Counted from the stretch's first letter, positions 44,015 through 53,670 are shown. The stretch is 64,000 bases of DNA from Micromonospora olivasterospora (GCF_007830265.1 NZ_VLKE01000001.1:3100001-3164000); one strand, 5' to 3'. Made by a program: numbers and translations. Notes: a model not told the origin generated them from the letters alone.

Positions 44015-45328
44015 TCAGGGGCCCAGGAGCGCGTTCAGGTGGTCCGTCGTGAAGATCCGGTTCGGGTCGAGGCGGTCGCGGATCGCCTGGAAGTCGGCGA
44101 ACCTCGGGTACGCGGGCGCCAGCGACTCCGCGTCGCGCCAGTGCAGCTTGCCCCAGTGCGGGCGGCCGCCGAGCCCGGCCGCCACCCGCTCGAACGCCCG
44201 GAAGTACGGCTCGTACGGCATGCCCACGTACTGGTGCAGGGCGACGTACGCGGACTCGCGCCCGTACCCGTGGGAGAGCCAGATGTCGTCGGCGGCGGTG
44301 AACCGCACCTCGACCGGGAACACGACCTTGGTCGGGAGCCCGTCGACGATCCGGCGCAGCGCGTCCAGTGCCTCGGGCAGGGCTTCGCGCGGCAGGGCGT
44401 ACTCCATCTCCACGAAGCGGACCCGGCGCGGGGTGCAGAAGACCCGGTCGGAGCGGGCGGTGTAGATCCTCTCGGTGAGCACCCGGGAGGCGACGCCGCT
44501 GATCGTCGGCACCAGGGCGGGTACGGCCCGGCCGACCCGGCAGACGCCGCCGAAGAAGGTGTTGGACAGGAACTCGTCGTCCAGCCAGCCGCGCCACCGG
44601 GGCAGCGGCCGCTCGTCAACCGGCGCCCGGTCGTTGGACTTGAGCTGGACGCGGGGCGTGTACGGGAACCAGAAGAACTCGACGTGGTCGTGGGCGGTGG
44701 CCAGGTCCGGCAGGTCGGCGAGGACGGCGTCCAGCAGTGCGGGGCGCTCGTGCGCGCGCAGCCCGAACGCGTCCACGCACTGGAGGGTCACGTCGGTCAG
44801 CACGCCGAGGGCGCCCAGGGAGACCCGGGCGGCGGCGAAGACGTCCGGATGCTCGTCGGCGGAACAGCGCAGCACCTCGCCGGTGCCGGTGACCAGGGTC
44901 AGCGCCGCGACGAACGTGGACAGGCAGCCGAGGGCGGCCCCGGTGCCGTGGGTGCCCGTGGAGATCGCCCCGGCGACGGTCTGCGTGTCGATGTCGCCGA
45001 GATTGGGCATGGCCAGCCCGTTCGCGGCGAGCAGGTCGTTGAGCCGGTGCAGGGGCATCCCGGCCGGTACGGTGACCAGGCGTCGCTCGCGGTCGATGCG
45101 GACGTCGACGTCCAGGCCGGCGAGTTCCATCCGCCTTCCCTGGCTGCGGGCGACGGGGCTGAAGGAGTGGCCGCTGCCGACCGGCCGGATCCGGTCCCCG
45201 GCCGCGGCTGCGGCCTGGACGGCGTCGGCGACGTCGGCGATCGTACGGGGACGGAGGACCTCGGTGGCGGTGCTGCGCTGGTTGCCGGCCCAGTTGGCCC
45301 AGGCGGCGAGCGGTCCGGTGCTGGCCAT
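44015..45328 (-). CDS. FAD-linked oxidase, D-arabinono-1,4-lactone / L-gulonolactone oxidase family
   Basis: A 437-residue flavoprotein. The N-terminal PCMH-type FAD-binding domain has VGSGHSFSP and STGTHGTG; the C-terminal ALO domain ends with RPHWGKLH (including the conserved H-W-x-K) and RFADFQAIRDRLDPNRIF. It should oxidise a sugar lactone or alditol with O2. GAGGAG precedes the ATG. It is divergent from a TetR gene, which probably controls it. Confidence 0.88.
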   Translation of the reverse strand: MASTGPLAAWANWAGNQRSTATEVLRPRTIADVADAVQAAAAAGDRIRPVGSGHSFSPVARSQGRRMELAGLDVDVRIDRERRLVTVPAGMPLHRLNDLLAANGLAMPNLGDIDTQTVAGAISTGTHGTGAALGCLSTFVAALTLVTGTGEVLRCSADEHPDVFAAARVSLGALGVLTDVTLQCVDAFGLRAHERPALLDAVLADLPDLATAHDHVEFFWFPYTPRVQLKSNDRAPVDERPLPRWRGWLDDEFLSNTFFGGVCRVGRAVPALVPTISGVASRVLTERIYTARSDRVFCTPRRVRFVEMEYALPREALPEALDALRRIVDGLPTKVVFPVEVRFTAADDIWLSHGYGRESAYVALHQYVGMPYEPYFRAFERVAAGLGGRPHWGKLHWRDAESLAPAYPRFADFQAIRDRLDPNRIFTTDHLNALLGP

Positions 45329-45420
45329 GCGCGCTCCTCGAGATGAATGTGAGTCGACTTCCTAGCAGGAACGTCGTGCCTGGTAAATACCGCAACCGAG
45401 GTCCGCTCGTTGTACCGGTA

Positions 45421-45436
45421 GTCACGCACTCGTGAC
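45421..45436. promoter_or_regulatory. Candidate TetR operator
   Basis: GTCACGCACTCGTGAC, 6-bp arms with a 4-bp spacer, lies in the 147-bp divergent gap, adjacent to the palindrome TACCGGTA at 45413-45420. Confidence 0.45.
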
Positions 45437-45475
45437 GTGCAGATATGTTCATCCGTCGAAGGGGGGTGGCGCCGA

Positions 45476-46123
45476 GTGTCCACACCAGCCGCCACGACCG
45501 GGCCGTTGCGCCGGGTGCCGGTCCAGGGTCGAAGCGTCGCACGGGTCCAGCGCATGCTGGACGCCTGCGCCGAACTCATCGACGAGGTGGGGTACGAGGG
45601 GCTGACCACGACCCTGCTCGCCGAGCGTGCCGGGGTGGCGATCGGGTCGGTCTACCAGTTCTTTCCGGACAAGCGGGCGATCGTGCAGGCGCTGACCCTG
45701 CGCACCATGGAGTCCTACCTCCAGCGGCTCGACGAGCGGTTCTCCTCGGACGACCTGACCCACTGGTGGGATGGTGTCGACGCGGGAATCGACGAGTACA
45801 TCACCATGCACCGCACCGTCCCGGGCTTCCGCACCCTGCACTTCGGCGACGTGGTCGACCTGCACCTGCTGGACGAGCAGCGGGACAACAACGGCGTGAT
45901 CGCCGACCAGTTGGCCCGAGTGCTCACCGAGCGGTTCGGCATGGCCGACGAGCCGCGTCTCAGGTTCTGCCTGGAGATCGCGGTCGAGGCCGCCGACGCG
46001 CTGATCAAGCTCGCCTTCCGCCGCAAGCCGGAGGGCGACGAGGAGGTGCTCGCCGAGGCCAAGGCGCTCATCCGCGAGTACCTGCACCGGCACGTCGAGG
46101 CCCAGGCGGACAGCGCCTCCTGA
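45476..46123 (+). CDS. TetR-family transcriptional regulator
   Basis: A 215-residue regulator. The N-terminal helix-turn-helix is VQRMLDACAELIDEVGYEGLTTTLLAERAGVAIGSVYQFFPDKRAIVQA; the rest is a ligand-binding helical domain. The GTG at 45476 follows a G-rich ribosome site; the frame is open a little upstream. Divergent from the FAD oxidase gene, which is its likely target. Confidence 0.88.
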   Translation: MSTPAATTGPLRRVPVQGRSVARVQRMLDACAELIDEVGYEGLTTTLLAERAGVAIGSVYQFFPDKRAIVQALTLRTMESYLQRLDERFSSDDLTHWWDGVDAGIDEYITMHRTVPGFRTLHFGDVVDLHLLDEQRDNNGVIADQLARVLTERFGMADEPRLRFCLEIAVEAADALIKLAFRRKPEGDEEVLAEAKALIREYLHRHVEAQADSAS

Positions 46124-46209
46124 GCCGGCGGGTGCGGCCCGCGTCCCACGGAACCGACCGGGCCGCCACGCGCGCCGAGACGGGGCAGTCGACGCCCCGG
46201 TGAGAGCGC

Positions 46210-47418
46210 CTAGAGGAAGGCGTGCCCCTCGCCCCGGTACGTCGGGACGCTGCCCACCACCCGGTCGCCGTCGACCAGGTGCAGCTCGTTGACCCGTTCG
46301 CACAGCTCGCCGGCCTTGGCGTGCCGGAACCAGACGCGGTCGCCGATCCGTAGCTCGGTCGCCGCCGCGCCGGCCAGCGGGGTCTGCACCTCGCCGGCCC
46401 CCTCCGCGCCGAGCAGCCGCAGCCCGGCCGGCAGCCAGGGGGCGGGCAGCCGGGTCCCGCCGGCCTGACCGGAGGCGATCCAACCGCCGCCGAGCACCGT
46501 GACCAGCCCGGGCCCCGGGCGGCGGACCACCGCGCAGGCGAAGAACGCCGCCGGGGCGGGGCGCCAGGCGCGGTAGGAGTCGAAGAGCTTCGGCCCGTAC
46601 AGGCCGGATCCCGCGGTGACCTCGGTGACCGCGGGATCGGCGCTGGTCGCCGCCACGCTGCCGGTGCCGCCGCCGTTGACGAACTCCAGGTCGGCGTGCT
46701 CGCGTACCGCGGCCACCGCCGCGCCCCGGCGGGCCAGCAACTCCCGGTACGACCCGCGCTGGGCGAGTCGGATCGCGGTCGCCAGGGCCGCCCGGCCGGG
46801 CGGCGCGTCGCCCAGCCCGGCGATCTGCGCCTCGTACGACATGAGGCCGACCAGCCGGAAGCCGGGCCGGGCCGCGACGGCGGCGGCGAACGCGCCGGCC
46901 GTCCGGGCGCTGTGCACGGGCGAGCGGCGTACCCCGACGTGCACCCGCCCGCCCAGCGGCCGCCAGGAGGCGTCCAGGTCCAGGCAGAACCGCAGCTCGG
47001 GCCGGCGGCCGGGGGGACGCACCGCGTCGACCAGGTCGAGCTGCTCGGCCCCGTCGACCATCAGCGTGACCGCGCGGGCCAGCCCCTCGTCGGCGGCCAG
47101 CTCGGCGAGCGCCCCCCGGTCGGCCGTCGGGTACGCCACCAGCAGGTCGTCGCTCACGCCCGAGCGGGCCAGCCAGATCGCCTCGGGCAGGGTGAACGCC
47201 ATCACCCCCCGCCAGCCGGGCCGGCCCAGCGCCCGCCCGAGCAGTTCGCGGACGCGGACGGACTTGCTGGCCACCCGCAGCGGCTTGCCGCCCGCGCGAC
47301 CGGGCAGCGCCGCCGCGTTGGCGTCGAACGCGGCCAGGTCGACCACCGCGTACGGCGGGTCGAGGTGGGCCGTCGCCCGGTCCAGGCGGTCGCGCAGTCT
47401 GTCGCTTTCCGTGGCCAC
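46210..47418 (-). CDS. PLP-dependent amino acid deaminase/aldolase (D-threonine aldolase family)
   Basis: A 402-residue alanine-racemase-fold enzyme. The PLP lysine is in LRVASKSVRVRELL (Lys52), followed by the MAFTLPEAIWL and VNGGGTGS motifs and the C-terminal beta domain with VWFRHAKAGELCERVNEL, where His and Cys bind the divalent metal. Family enzymes cleave D-threo 3-hydroxy amino acids or deaminate D-Ser. The GTG start lacks a ribosome site, so the message may be leaderless. Convergent with the TetR gene. Confidence 0.8.
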   Translation of the reverse strand: MATESDRLRDRLDRATAHLDPPYAVVDLAAFDANAAALPGRAGGKPLRVASKSVRVRELLGRALGRPGWRGVMAFTLPEAIWLARSGVSDDLLVAYPTADRGALAELAADEGLARAVTLMVDGAEQLDLVDAVRPPGRRPELRFCLDLDASWRPLGGRVHVGVRRSPVHSARTAGAFAAAVAARPGFRLVGLMSYEAQIAGLGDAPPGRAALATAIRLAQRGSYRELLARRGAAVAAVREHADLEFVNGGGTGSVAATSADPAVTEVTAGSGLYGPKLFDSYRAWRPAPAAFFACAVVRRPGPGLVTVLGGGWIASGQAGGTRLPAPWLPAGLRLLGAEGAGEVQTPLAGAAATELRIGDRVWFRHAKAGELCERVNELHLVDGDRVVGSVPTYRGEGHAFL

Positions 47419-47602
47419 GTGTGCACGCTAACTGTCGGACGATTGATGTGAAACACCCTCGCGTACGTCGGGCTGCCGGCTGTGGCGCCAGCGGCCTAGG
47501 CTCGGCGAGCAGGCGATGTCGCGGGCGGGGTGCACCCCCGCCGGGGACTAGAGTGTTGCACCGGGACTGCCCAGGGTTGGGCCGGCACGTGGAGGTACGG
47601 CC

Positions 47603-49810
47603 ATCGAAAGCCAGAACAACGGCGAGTCGCCCGGCGTGTCGCCGTCCACGAGCCAGCCGGACGCCCCGGCCGCCGCGGCCGACCGTTCCGGGGCCGCCGC
47701 GATCCGTTCCGTGCTGCGCATCCGGCCGTTCCGGCGGCTGTGGCTCGTGCTCGGCGCCGCCTCCTTCGGCGACTGGCTGGGCCTGCTCGCCACGTCGGTC
47801 TTCGCCGCGTCCCAGGTGCAGGGCAGCACCGCCAAGGGTGCCGCCTTCGGCACGCTGATCGCCATCCGGCTGCTGCCGGCGCTGCTGCTCGGCCCGGTGG
47901 CCGGCGTCCTCGCCGACCGGTTCGACCGGCGCTGGACGATGGTCATCTGCGACGTGGCGCGCTTCCTGCTCTTCGCCTCCATCCCACTGTTCGCCCTCAC
48001 CGGCGCCGGCGGCGGGCTGGTCGTCGGCTGGGCGGCGATCGCCACCTTCCTGATCGAGACGATCACCCTGCTGTGGATCCCGGCCAAGGAGGCCGCGGTC
48101 CCCAACCTGATCCCGCGCGCCCGCCTGGAGGCGGCCAACCAGCTCACCCTCATCACCACGTACGGCCTCACCCCGATCGCCGCCGCCATCGGCCTGTCGG
48201 CGCTCGACGGCAGCGTCCGCGCGGTGACCGGCGGGAACGTCCCCGTCTGGGCCGAGCCGGCCCAGCTCGCGCTCTGGTTCAACGCGTTCTCCCGGCTGGC
48301 CACCGCGCTGGTCGTCGCCTTCGGCATCAAGGAGATCAGCCGGACGGGGCGCGGCGCGGGGGAGCGCGCCGAGCAGGGCGTGACCCGCCAGTTCACCGAG
48401 GGGTGGCGGTACATCAGCCACACCCCGCTGGTCCGGGGCCTGGTGCTCGGCATCTTCGGCGCGTTCGCCGGCGGCGGCATCGTGATCGGCACGGCACGGT
48501 TCTTCGCCGCCTCGCTCGGCGCCGGCGACGCCGCGTTCTACCTGCTCTTCGGCGCGATCTTCGTCGGCCTGGCGCTCGGTATCGGGCTCGGCCCGATGAT
48601 CGTCCGGGACATGTCCCGGCGGCGCTGGTTCGGCGCGAGCATCGTGCTGGCCAGCGCCTCCGTGCTGGCGCTCGCGTTCGCCATCCACCTGTCGATGGCG
48701 ATGCTCGGCGCCGTCCTGGTCGGCGCGGCGGCCGGGATGGCCTTCCTCGCCGGCACCACCCTGCTCGGCGGCGAGGTCGCCGACGAGGTGCGCGGCCGGG
48801 TCTTCGCCGTGGTGCAGATCGGCACCCGGCTCGTGCTGATCCTGGCCATCGCGCTGAGCAGCCTGCTGGTCGGCGCCGGCGGCTCGCGCCGGCTGACCGT
48901 CGCCGACCTGGGCATCTCCGTCTCCTCCACCCGGCTGCTGCTGCTCGCCGCGGGCGTCGCCGGCATCTTCGCCGGGATCAGCGCCTTCGGGCAGATGGAC
49001 GACAAGAAGGGCGTGCCGGTCCTCGCCGACCTGTGGGGGTCGATCCGGGGCCGCCCACTGATGCCGGCCGAGCAGTTCGTCCCCAACGGGCTCTTCGTGG
49101 TCTTCGAGGGCGGCGAGGGCGCCGGCAAGTCCACCCAGCTCGCCCTGCTCGCCGAGCGGCTGCGCGAGCAGGGCCGGGAGGTGGTGGTGACCCGCGAGCC
49201 GGGGGCCACCCCGATCGGCGAGCGCATCCGCTCGCTCCTGCTCGACAGGTCCGGCGCCGAGGCCCCCTCCCCGCGCGCCGAGGCGCTGCTCTACGCGGCC
49301 GACCGGGCACACCACGTCGCGACCGTCGTCCGGCCCGCCCTCGTCCGCGGCGCGGTGGTGATCAGCGACCGGTACGTCGACTCGTCCCTCGCGTACCAGG
49401 GGGCCGGGCGGACCCTGCCGGTCGACGAGGTCTCCTGGCTCTCCTCCTGGGCCACCGGCGGGCTCAAGCCCGACCTGGTCGTGCTGCTGGACGTCGACTC
49501 GCGCACCGGGCTGTCCCGGGTCGCCGCCCGCAGCGCCGACGTCGACCGGCTGGAGGCCGAGTCCGTCGCCTTCCACGAGCGGGTCCGGTACGCCTTCCTC
49601 GACCTCGCCGCCAACGACCCGAAGCGCTACCTGGTGCTCGACGCGGCCAAGCCGGTCGACGAGATCGCCGGGCTGGTCGCCGGCCGGGTGGAGGCGTTCC
49701 TGACCGACCCGGCCGGGATCGTCCACCCCCGTCCCGCGCAGGGGCCGGACACCTCGGTGCAGCCGGAGTTATCCGACGCGGAGCTGGTGACGATGGAGCG
49801 CCGCACCTGA
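47603..49810 (+). CDS. tmk: Fused MFS transporter-thymidylate kinase
   Basis: Residues about 20-450 form a 12-helix major facilitator domain (motif VLADRFDRRWTMV). From about residue 490 a thymidylate kinase follows: P-loop FEGGEGAGKSTQ, the DRY motif SDRYVDSSLAYQG and the arginine-rich lid. It phosphorylates dTMP to dTDP for DNA synthesis. This fusion is known from Streptomyces. The first canonical start is the GTG at 47636, but a perfect GGAGG (47591-47595) sits seven bases before an in-frame ATC at 47603, suggesting initiation there. The stop overlaps holB. The transported substrate is unknown. Confidence 0.88.
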   Translation: MESQNNGESPGVSPSTSQPDAPAAAADRSGAAAIRSVLRIRPFRRLWLVLGAASFGDWLGLLATSVFAASQVQGSTAKGAAFGTLIAIRLLPALLLGPVAGVLADRFDRRWTMVICDVARFLLFASIPLFALTGAGGGLVVGWAAIATFLIETITLLWIPAKEAAVPNLIPRARLEAANQLTLITTYGLTPIAAAIGLSALDGSVRAVTGGNVPVWAEPAQLALWFNAFSRLATALVVAFGIKEISRTGRGAGERAEQGVTRQFTEGWRYISHTPLVRGLVLGIFGAFAGGGIVIGTARFFAASLGAGDAAFYLLFGAIFVGLALGIGLGPMIVRDMSRRRWFGASIVLASASVLALAFAIHLSMAMLGAVLVGAAAGMAFLAGTTLLGGEVADEVRGRVFAVVQIGTRLVLILAIALSSLLVGAGGSRRLTVADLGISVSSTRLLLLAAGVAGIFAGISAFGQMDDKKGVPVLADLWGSIRGRPLMPAEQFVPNGLFVVFEGGEGAGKSTQLALLAERLREQGREVVVTREPGATPIGERIRSLLLDRSGAEAPSPRAEALLYAADRAHHVATVVRPALVRGAVVISDRYVDSSLAYQGAGRTLPVDEVSWLSSWATGGLKPDLVVLLDVDSRTGLSRVAARSADVDRLEAESVAFHERVRYAFLDLAANDPKRYLVLDAAKPVDEIAGLVAGRVEAFLTDPAGIVHPRPAQGPDTSVQPELSDAELVTMERRT

Positions 49811-51096
49811 TGCCGGACGTCTTCGCCGACCTGGTCGGGCAGGACGACGCGGTCGACACGCTGCGCCGGGCCGCCGCGGCGGCCGCCGCCGTGCTGCGCC
49901 ACGCCGCCGCCGTGCACGCGGCGGCCACGGCCGCCCCGGCGGATCCGGACGACGAGGACGCCCTCGCCGCCGAGGCGGAGGCCGACGCCGCCGGGAGCCC
50001 CGCCGACCCGGGCGCCGGGATGACCCACGCCTGGATCTTCACCGGCCCGCCCGGCTCGGGCCGGTCGGTCGCCGCCCGCGCGTTCGCCGCGGCCCTGCAG
50101 TGCGTACGCGGCGTCGGCTGCGGCGAGTGCCCGGGCTGCCACACCACGCTGACCGGCACCCACGCCGACGTGCGGCTGGTGGTGCCCGAGGGGCTGTCGA
50201 TCGGCGTCGGGGAGATGCGCGCCCTGGTGCTCCGGGCGGCCAGCACCCCGTCCGGCGGCCGGTGGCAGGTGGTGATCATCGAGGACGCCGACCGGCTCAC
50301 GGAGGCGGCCGGCAACGCGCTGCTCAAGGCGGTCGAGGAGCCGCCGCCGCGGACGGTCTTCCTGCTCTGTGCCCCGTCCACCCACCCGGACGACATCTCC
50401 GTGACCATCCGGTCGCGCTGCCGGGTCGTACCGCTGCGGCAGCCCCCGCCCGCCGCGGTGGCCGAGGTGCTGGTGCGCCGCGACGGCGTCGCGCCCGACG
50501 TGGCCGCGTGGGCGGCGGCGGCCGCGCAGGGCCACGTGGGCCGGGCCCGGCGGCTCGCCCGCGACCCGGAGGCCCGCCAGCGCCGGGACGCGGTGCTCGC
50601 GGTGCCGCGCCGGCTGACCGGCGTGGGCGCGGCCTTCGACGCGGCGTCCGCGCTGATCGAGGCGGCCGAGGCGGAGGCCGCGGCGTCGGTGGCGGAGATC
50701 GACGAGGCCGAGCGGGCCGCGTTGCAGACCGCGCTCGGCGCGGGCGGCACCGGCCGGGGCGCGGCCGGCGCGATGCGCGGCGCCGCCGGCCAGCTCAAGG
50801 ACCTGGAGAAGCGGCAGAAGTCGCGGGCCACGCGGGCCCAGCGCGACTCCCTCGATCGGGCCCTGGTCGACCTGGCCGGCTTCTACCGGGACGCCGTCAC
50901 GGCGGCGCTGGGCGCGCCGGTCGCCCCGGTGCACACCGACACGGCCGCGATCGCGGAGGCCGGGGCGCGGAAGTGGCACGCCGAGGGGGCGCTGCGCCGG
51001 CTGGAGGCCGTGCTGGAGTGCCGGGCCGCCATCGAGGCGAACGTCAAGCCGCGGATCGCGGTGGAGGCGATGATGCTCGCCCTCTGGAAGGGTTGA
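49810..51096 (+). CDS. holB: DNA polymerase III delta' subunit
   Basis: A 428-residue clamp-loader subunit. The N-terminal AAA+ module has the P-loop FTGPPGSGRSVA (Arg replacing the Walker Lys, as expected for delta'), the four-Cys zinc finger CVRGVGCGECPGC and VIIEDADRLTEAAGNALLKAVEEPP. A low-complexity Ala/Asp insertion of about 45 residues interrupts the N-terminus (about 20-65). Coupled to tmk by TGATG. Same order in mycobacteria. Confidence 0.93.
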   Translation: MPDVFADLVGQDDAVDTLRRAAAAAAAVLRHAAAVHAAATAAPADPDDEDALAAEAEADAAGSPADPGAGMTHAWIFTGPPGSGRSVAARAFAAALQCVRGVGCGECPGCHTTLTGTHADVRLVVPEGLSIGVGEMRALVLRAASTPSGGRWQVVIIEDADRLTEAAGNALLKAVEEPPPRTVFLLCAPSTHPDDISVTIRSRCRVVPLRQPPPAAVAEVLVRRDGVAPDVAAWAAAAAQGHVGRARRLARDPEARQRRDAVLAVPRRLTGVGAAFDAASALIEAAEAEAAASVAEIDEAERAALQTALGAGGTGRGAAGAMRGAAGQLKDLEKRQKSRATRAQRDSLDRALVDLAGFYRDAVTAALGAPVAPVHTDTAAIAEAGARKWHAEGALRRLEAVLECRAAIEANVKPRIAVEAMMLALWKG

Positions 51097-51216
51097 CGGG
51101 CTCCCGCGTCGTCCACAGGGCATCGACACGTGCGATTGGTGTGCGGTACGGTCCCGGGGGTGCCGCGGTGATCGTGGCAGCACGGACGGTGAGTGCGCTG
51201 CCGGGAGGAGTCCACG

Positions 51217-51543
51217 ATGCCTCGGGAGATCGACGAGGCCTGGATCGAGGAGGCGGTGCGGCGCTATCGCCGCATCGAGTCCTTGCAGGCCGAGTTCGAC
51301 CAGGCGGTGGCAACCGTCGAGGTCACGGTGCGCTCCCCGGACGGGCTGGTGGAGGTCCTGGTCACCGCCGAGGGGCGGATCACCGACGTGCGTTTCCTCG
51401 GTCCCCTGCACACCCGCAACCCCCGGGACGTCGCCGCGTCCGTGCGGGCCGCGGTGACCGCCGCCGCCGACGCGGCGCAGTGGGCCCGGGAGAAGCTGCA
51501 CAACGAGACGTTCGCGGCGTACCGGCCGCTGGCGGGGGCCTGA
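51217..51543 (+). CDS. YbaB/EbfC-like small protein
   Basis: A 108-residue protein with a long helix, a two-strand beta section (VEVTVRSPDGLVEVLVTAEGRITDVRFL) and a terminal helix, the YbaB/EbfC arrangement. GGAGGAG precedes the ATG. It heads a three-gene group with the next two genes, recalling ESX-associated clusters. Confidence 0.75.
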   Translation: MPREIDEAWIEEAVRRYRRIESLQAEFDQAVATVEVTVRSPDGLVEVLVTAEGRITDVRFLGPLHTRNPRDVAASVRAAVTAAADAAQWAREKLHNETFAAYRPLAGA

Positions 51544-51544
51544 C

Positions 51545-51850
51545 ATGGACGAGCTGCGCGCCCTCGCCGCCCGGCTCGACGAGGCGAGCGCCACCCTCGA
51601 CGCCCTGGCCCGCGCGGTGACCGCCACCGACCCGCCGCACCCGGCGTTCGGCGTCCACGCCCCCGGCCGGCCCGGCGAGATCGGCCGGGCGCTGCACCGG
51701 CGGTGGACGGCCGCCACCGGCGACCGGGCCCGGGAGGCGAGCGCCGCCGCCGTCCGGCTGGCCGCCGCCGCGTCCGCCGTCCGCAGCGCCGCCGACCGGT
51801 ACGCGGGCGTCGACGACTCCGCCCGGCTGCGGCTGGGCCGGGACGCATGA
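51545..51850 (+). CDS. Small helical protein, ESX-like
   Basis: A 101-residue Ala/Arg-rich helical protein with a long N-terminal helix, a Pro-rich loop and a second helix pair. Starts one base after the YbaB-like stop. Its end overlaps the next gene. Type VII-type secreted helical hairpins look like this, but no WXG motif is seen. Confidence 0.65.
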   Translation: MDELRALAARLDEASATLDALARAVTATDPPHPAFGVHAPGRPGEIGRALHRRWTAATGDRAREASAAAVRLAAAASAVRSAADRYAGVDDSARLRLGRDA

Positions 51851-52517
51851 TGGACGCCCTCGACCGCCTCGCCGAGCCGGGGCTGGACCTGCTCGACCGC
51901 GTCGACACGTTGCTCGCCGCGGGCGCCCCGAGGGGCACCCGATCTGGCCGCTGCTGCGCCGCATGCAGGCGCTGCCCGGCGACGCCGTGCGGGCCTTCCT
52001 CGACCTGCACCCGGCGCCGCTGGCCGAGGCCGGCCACGCGGTCCGCGCGCTCGTCGGCGCGTACGACGAGGTGAGCCGCGCCCTGGCTGACCCGGTCGCC
52101 TGGTCCGGGGCAGCCGCCTCCGCGTACGACGGGTCGCGCGCGGCGCTGCTGCGCCACCTCGACGAGGGCCCGGACAGCCTGGTCGGCCGGCTGGAGTCCA
52201 CCGCCGGGTACGCCGACGCGCTCGCCGACTGGGTCGAGGGCAGCCGCCTGGCGCTGGCCCGGGCGCTGGCCGACGTGCTCCGCTCCGCCGAGGCGGTGCG
52301 GGTGCGGGTCGCCACCGCCCCGGGCGGCGAGCCGCGCGGCCCCGTCCTGGTCGCGGCGGCGGACGTCGCCCACCGGGTGCTCTCGGTGCTGGGCGTGGCG
52401 TACGACGGGGCCGAGACGCTGCTGCGCCAGTGGTCGCCGAGCCTGACCGAGTCCGTGTGGCGCGCCCCCGCGGGCGGCCCGTCCCGCTACGACGTCGTCA
52501 CCCGCGTCGGCCGCTGA
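51847..52517 (+). pseudogene. Frameshifted helical protein gene
   Basis: The first frame (MMDALDRLAEPGLDLLDRVDTLLAAGAP) should continue with HPIWPLLRRMQALPGDAVRAFLDL in the second frame, which runs to 52517 without its own good start. Loss of one base in GCCCCGAGGGGC at 51926-51937 accounts for the break. A real mutation, a programmed shift or a sequencing error are all possible. The product would be an about 220-residue helical protein with WSGAAASAYDG, a WXG-like segment, in line with an ESX-type partner. Confidence 0.65.
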
Positions 52518-52830
52518 CCGTGCCCCGCACGCCGGTATCCACCGGCGGAGACACGGCCACGGCGCCGCGCGCGTGAGCCGGCCTGTCGACCGGGCCCCGG
52601 CGGCGGCGCCGTGGCCTTCCCCTGCACCCCCCGCAGGTCTGCCTCCACTCAACGCCCCCGGCGGGCGTCTGTCCCCCGGCTCGGCCCGGAATCAGCCGTC
52701 CGGGCGAGGGCCATCGGCACGACGGGTCAACCGCGGATCGTACGAAACTACGTTCGTGAATCAATGCGTGGGGTGAACAACCGGCGACCGCTGGGTGGGT
52801 GGCGGCGTCGCCGCGTCGTAGGGTGAGGGT
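52518..52830. other. Intergenic region without a gene
   Basis: No credible gene, RNA or long repeat was seen. It presumably carries the promoter of the PSP1 gene; GTAGGGTGAGGG immediately precedes that ATG. Confidence 0.6.
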
Positions 52831-53670
52831 ATGGGGATGCTCTGTGCGGTCAGCTTCAACCGGTACGGGCGCCTCTACTACCTCGACCCGGGCGAGTTCC
52901 GCCCGCAGGTGGGCGACCGGGTGCTGGTGCCCACCGACGACGGGCCCGAGGTGGCGGAGTGCGTGTGGGCCGCGCAGTGGGTCGGCGAGGACACCGACGG
53001 CTTCCCCAAGCTGGTCGGCCTCGCCCAGGAGGAGGACCTGCGCCGCGACGAGCTGCTGCGGCGGCGCAAGGCCGAGGCGAAGGTGGCCGCGAAGCGGCTG
53101 ATCCGGGAGCACGGCCTGCCGATGAAGGTGGTGGCCGTCGACCACGTCCTCGGGGGCGCCGAGGGCGGCGGCGAGCGGACCATGGTCTACTTCACCGCGC
53201 CGCACCGGGTCGACTTCCGCTCCCTCGTCCGCGACCTGGGCGCGACCCTGCACTGCCGGGTCGAGCTGCGGCAGCTCTCCGCGCGGGACTCCGCCCGCGT
53301 GCAGGGCGGCATCGGCTCCTGCGGCCGGGATCTGTGCTGCGCCACGTTCCTCACCGACTTCGAGCCGGTGACCATCCGGATGGCCAAGGACCAGGACCTG
53401 CCGCTGAACCCGCTGCGCATCTCCGGCGCGTGCGGCCGGCTGATGTGCTGCCTCAAGTACGAGCATCCGCTATACACCCGATTCGCGGAATCTGCCCCAC
53501 CTGTCGGCTCTCGAGTGACGACACCTGAAGGCGATGGTCGGGTGGTCGCACACAACGTCCCCAGAGATTCCGTGACCGTGCGGCTGGACGCCGACGGCTC
53601 CCGCTGCTCGTGCTCACGAGCTTCCGTCTGCGGCCCCCGTCAGGCACACGACGAGCACTACAACGCCTGA
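52831..53670 (+). CDS. PSP1/YaaT (RicT)-family protein
   Basis: A 279-residue protein of the PSP1 C-terminal domain family: MKVVAVDHVLG, then VYFTAPHRVDFRSLVRDLG, and the Cys cluster GIGSCGRDLCCATF...ACGRLMCCLKYEH. Bacillus RicT (YaaT), the best-studied member, works with RicA and RicF in RNase Y-dependent mRNA maturation and carries Fe-S-linked Cys. The C-terminus here adds a further Cys-rich tail. A conserved neighbour of holB. Confidence 0.88.
   Translation: MGMLCAVSFNRYGRLYYLDPGEFRPQVGDRVLVPTDDGPEVAECVWAAQWVGEDTDGFPKLVGLAQEEDLRRDELLRRRKAEAKVAAKRLIREHGLPMKVVAVDHVLGGAEGGGERTMVYFTAPHRVDFRSLVRDLGATLHCRVELRQLSARDSARVQGGIGSCGRDLCCATFLTDFEPVTIRMAKDQDLPLNPLRISGACGRLMCCLKYEHPLYTRFAESAPPVGSRVTTPEGDGRVVAHNVPRDSVTVRLDADGSRCSCSRASVCGPRQAHDEHYNA

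Noticed and set aside
51108..51120. Further DnaA box after holB (GTCGTCCACAGG)
   Set aside because: It differs from the consensus in the first bases and is single.
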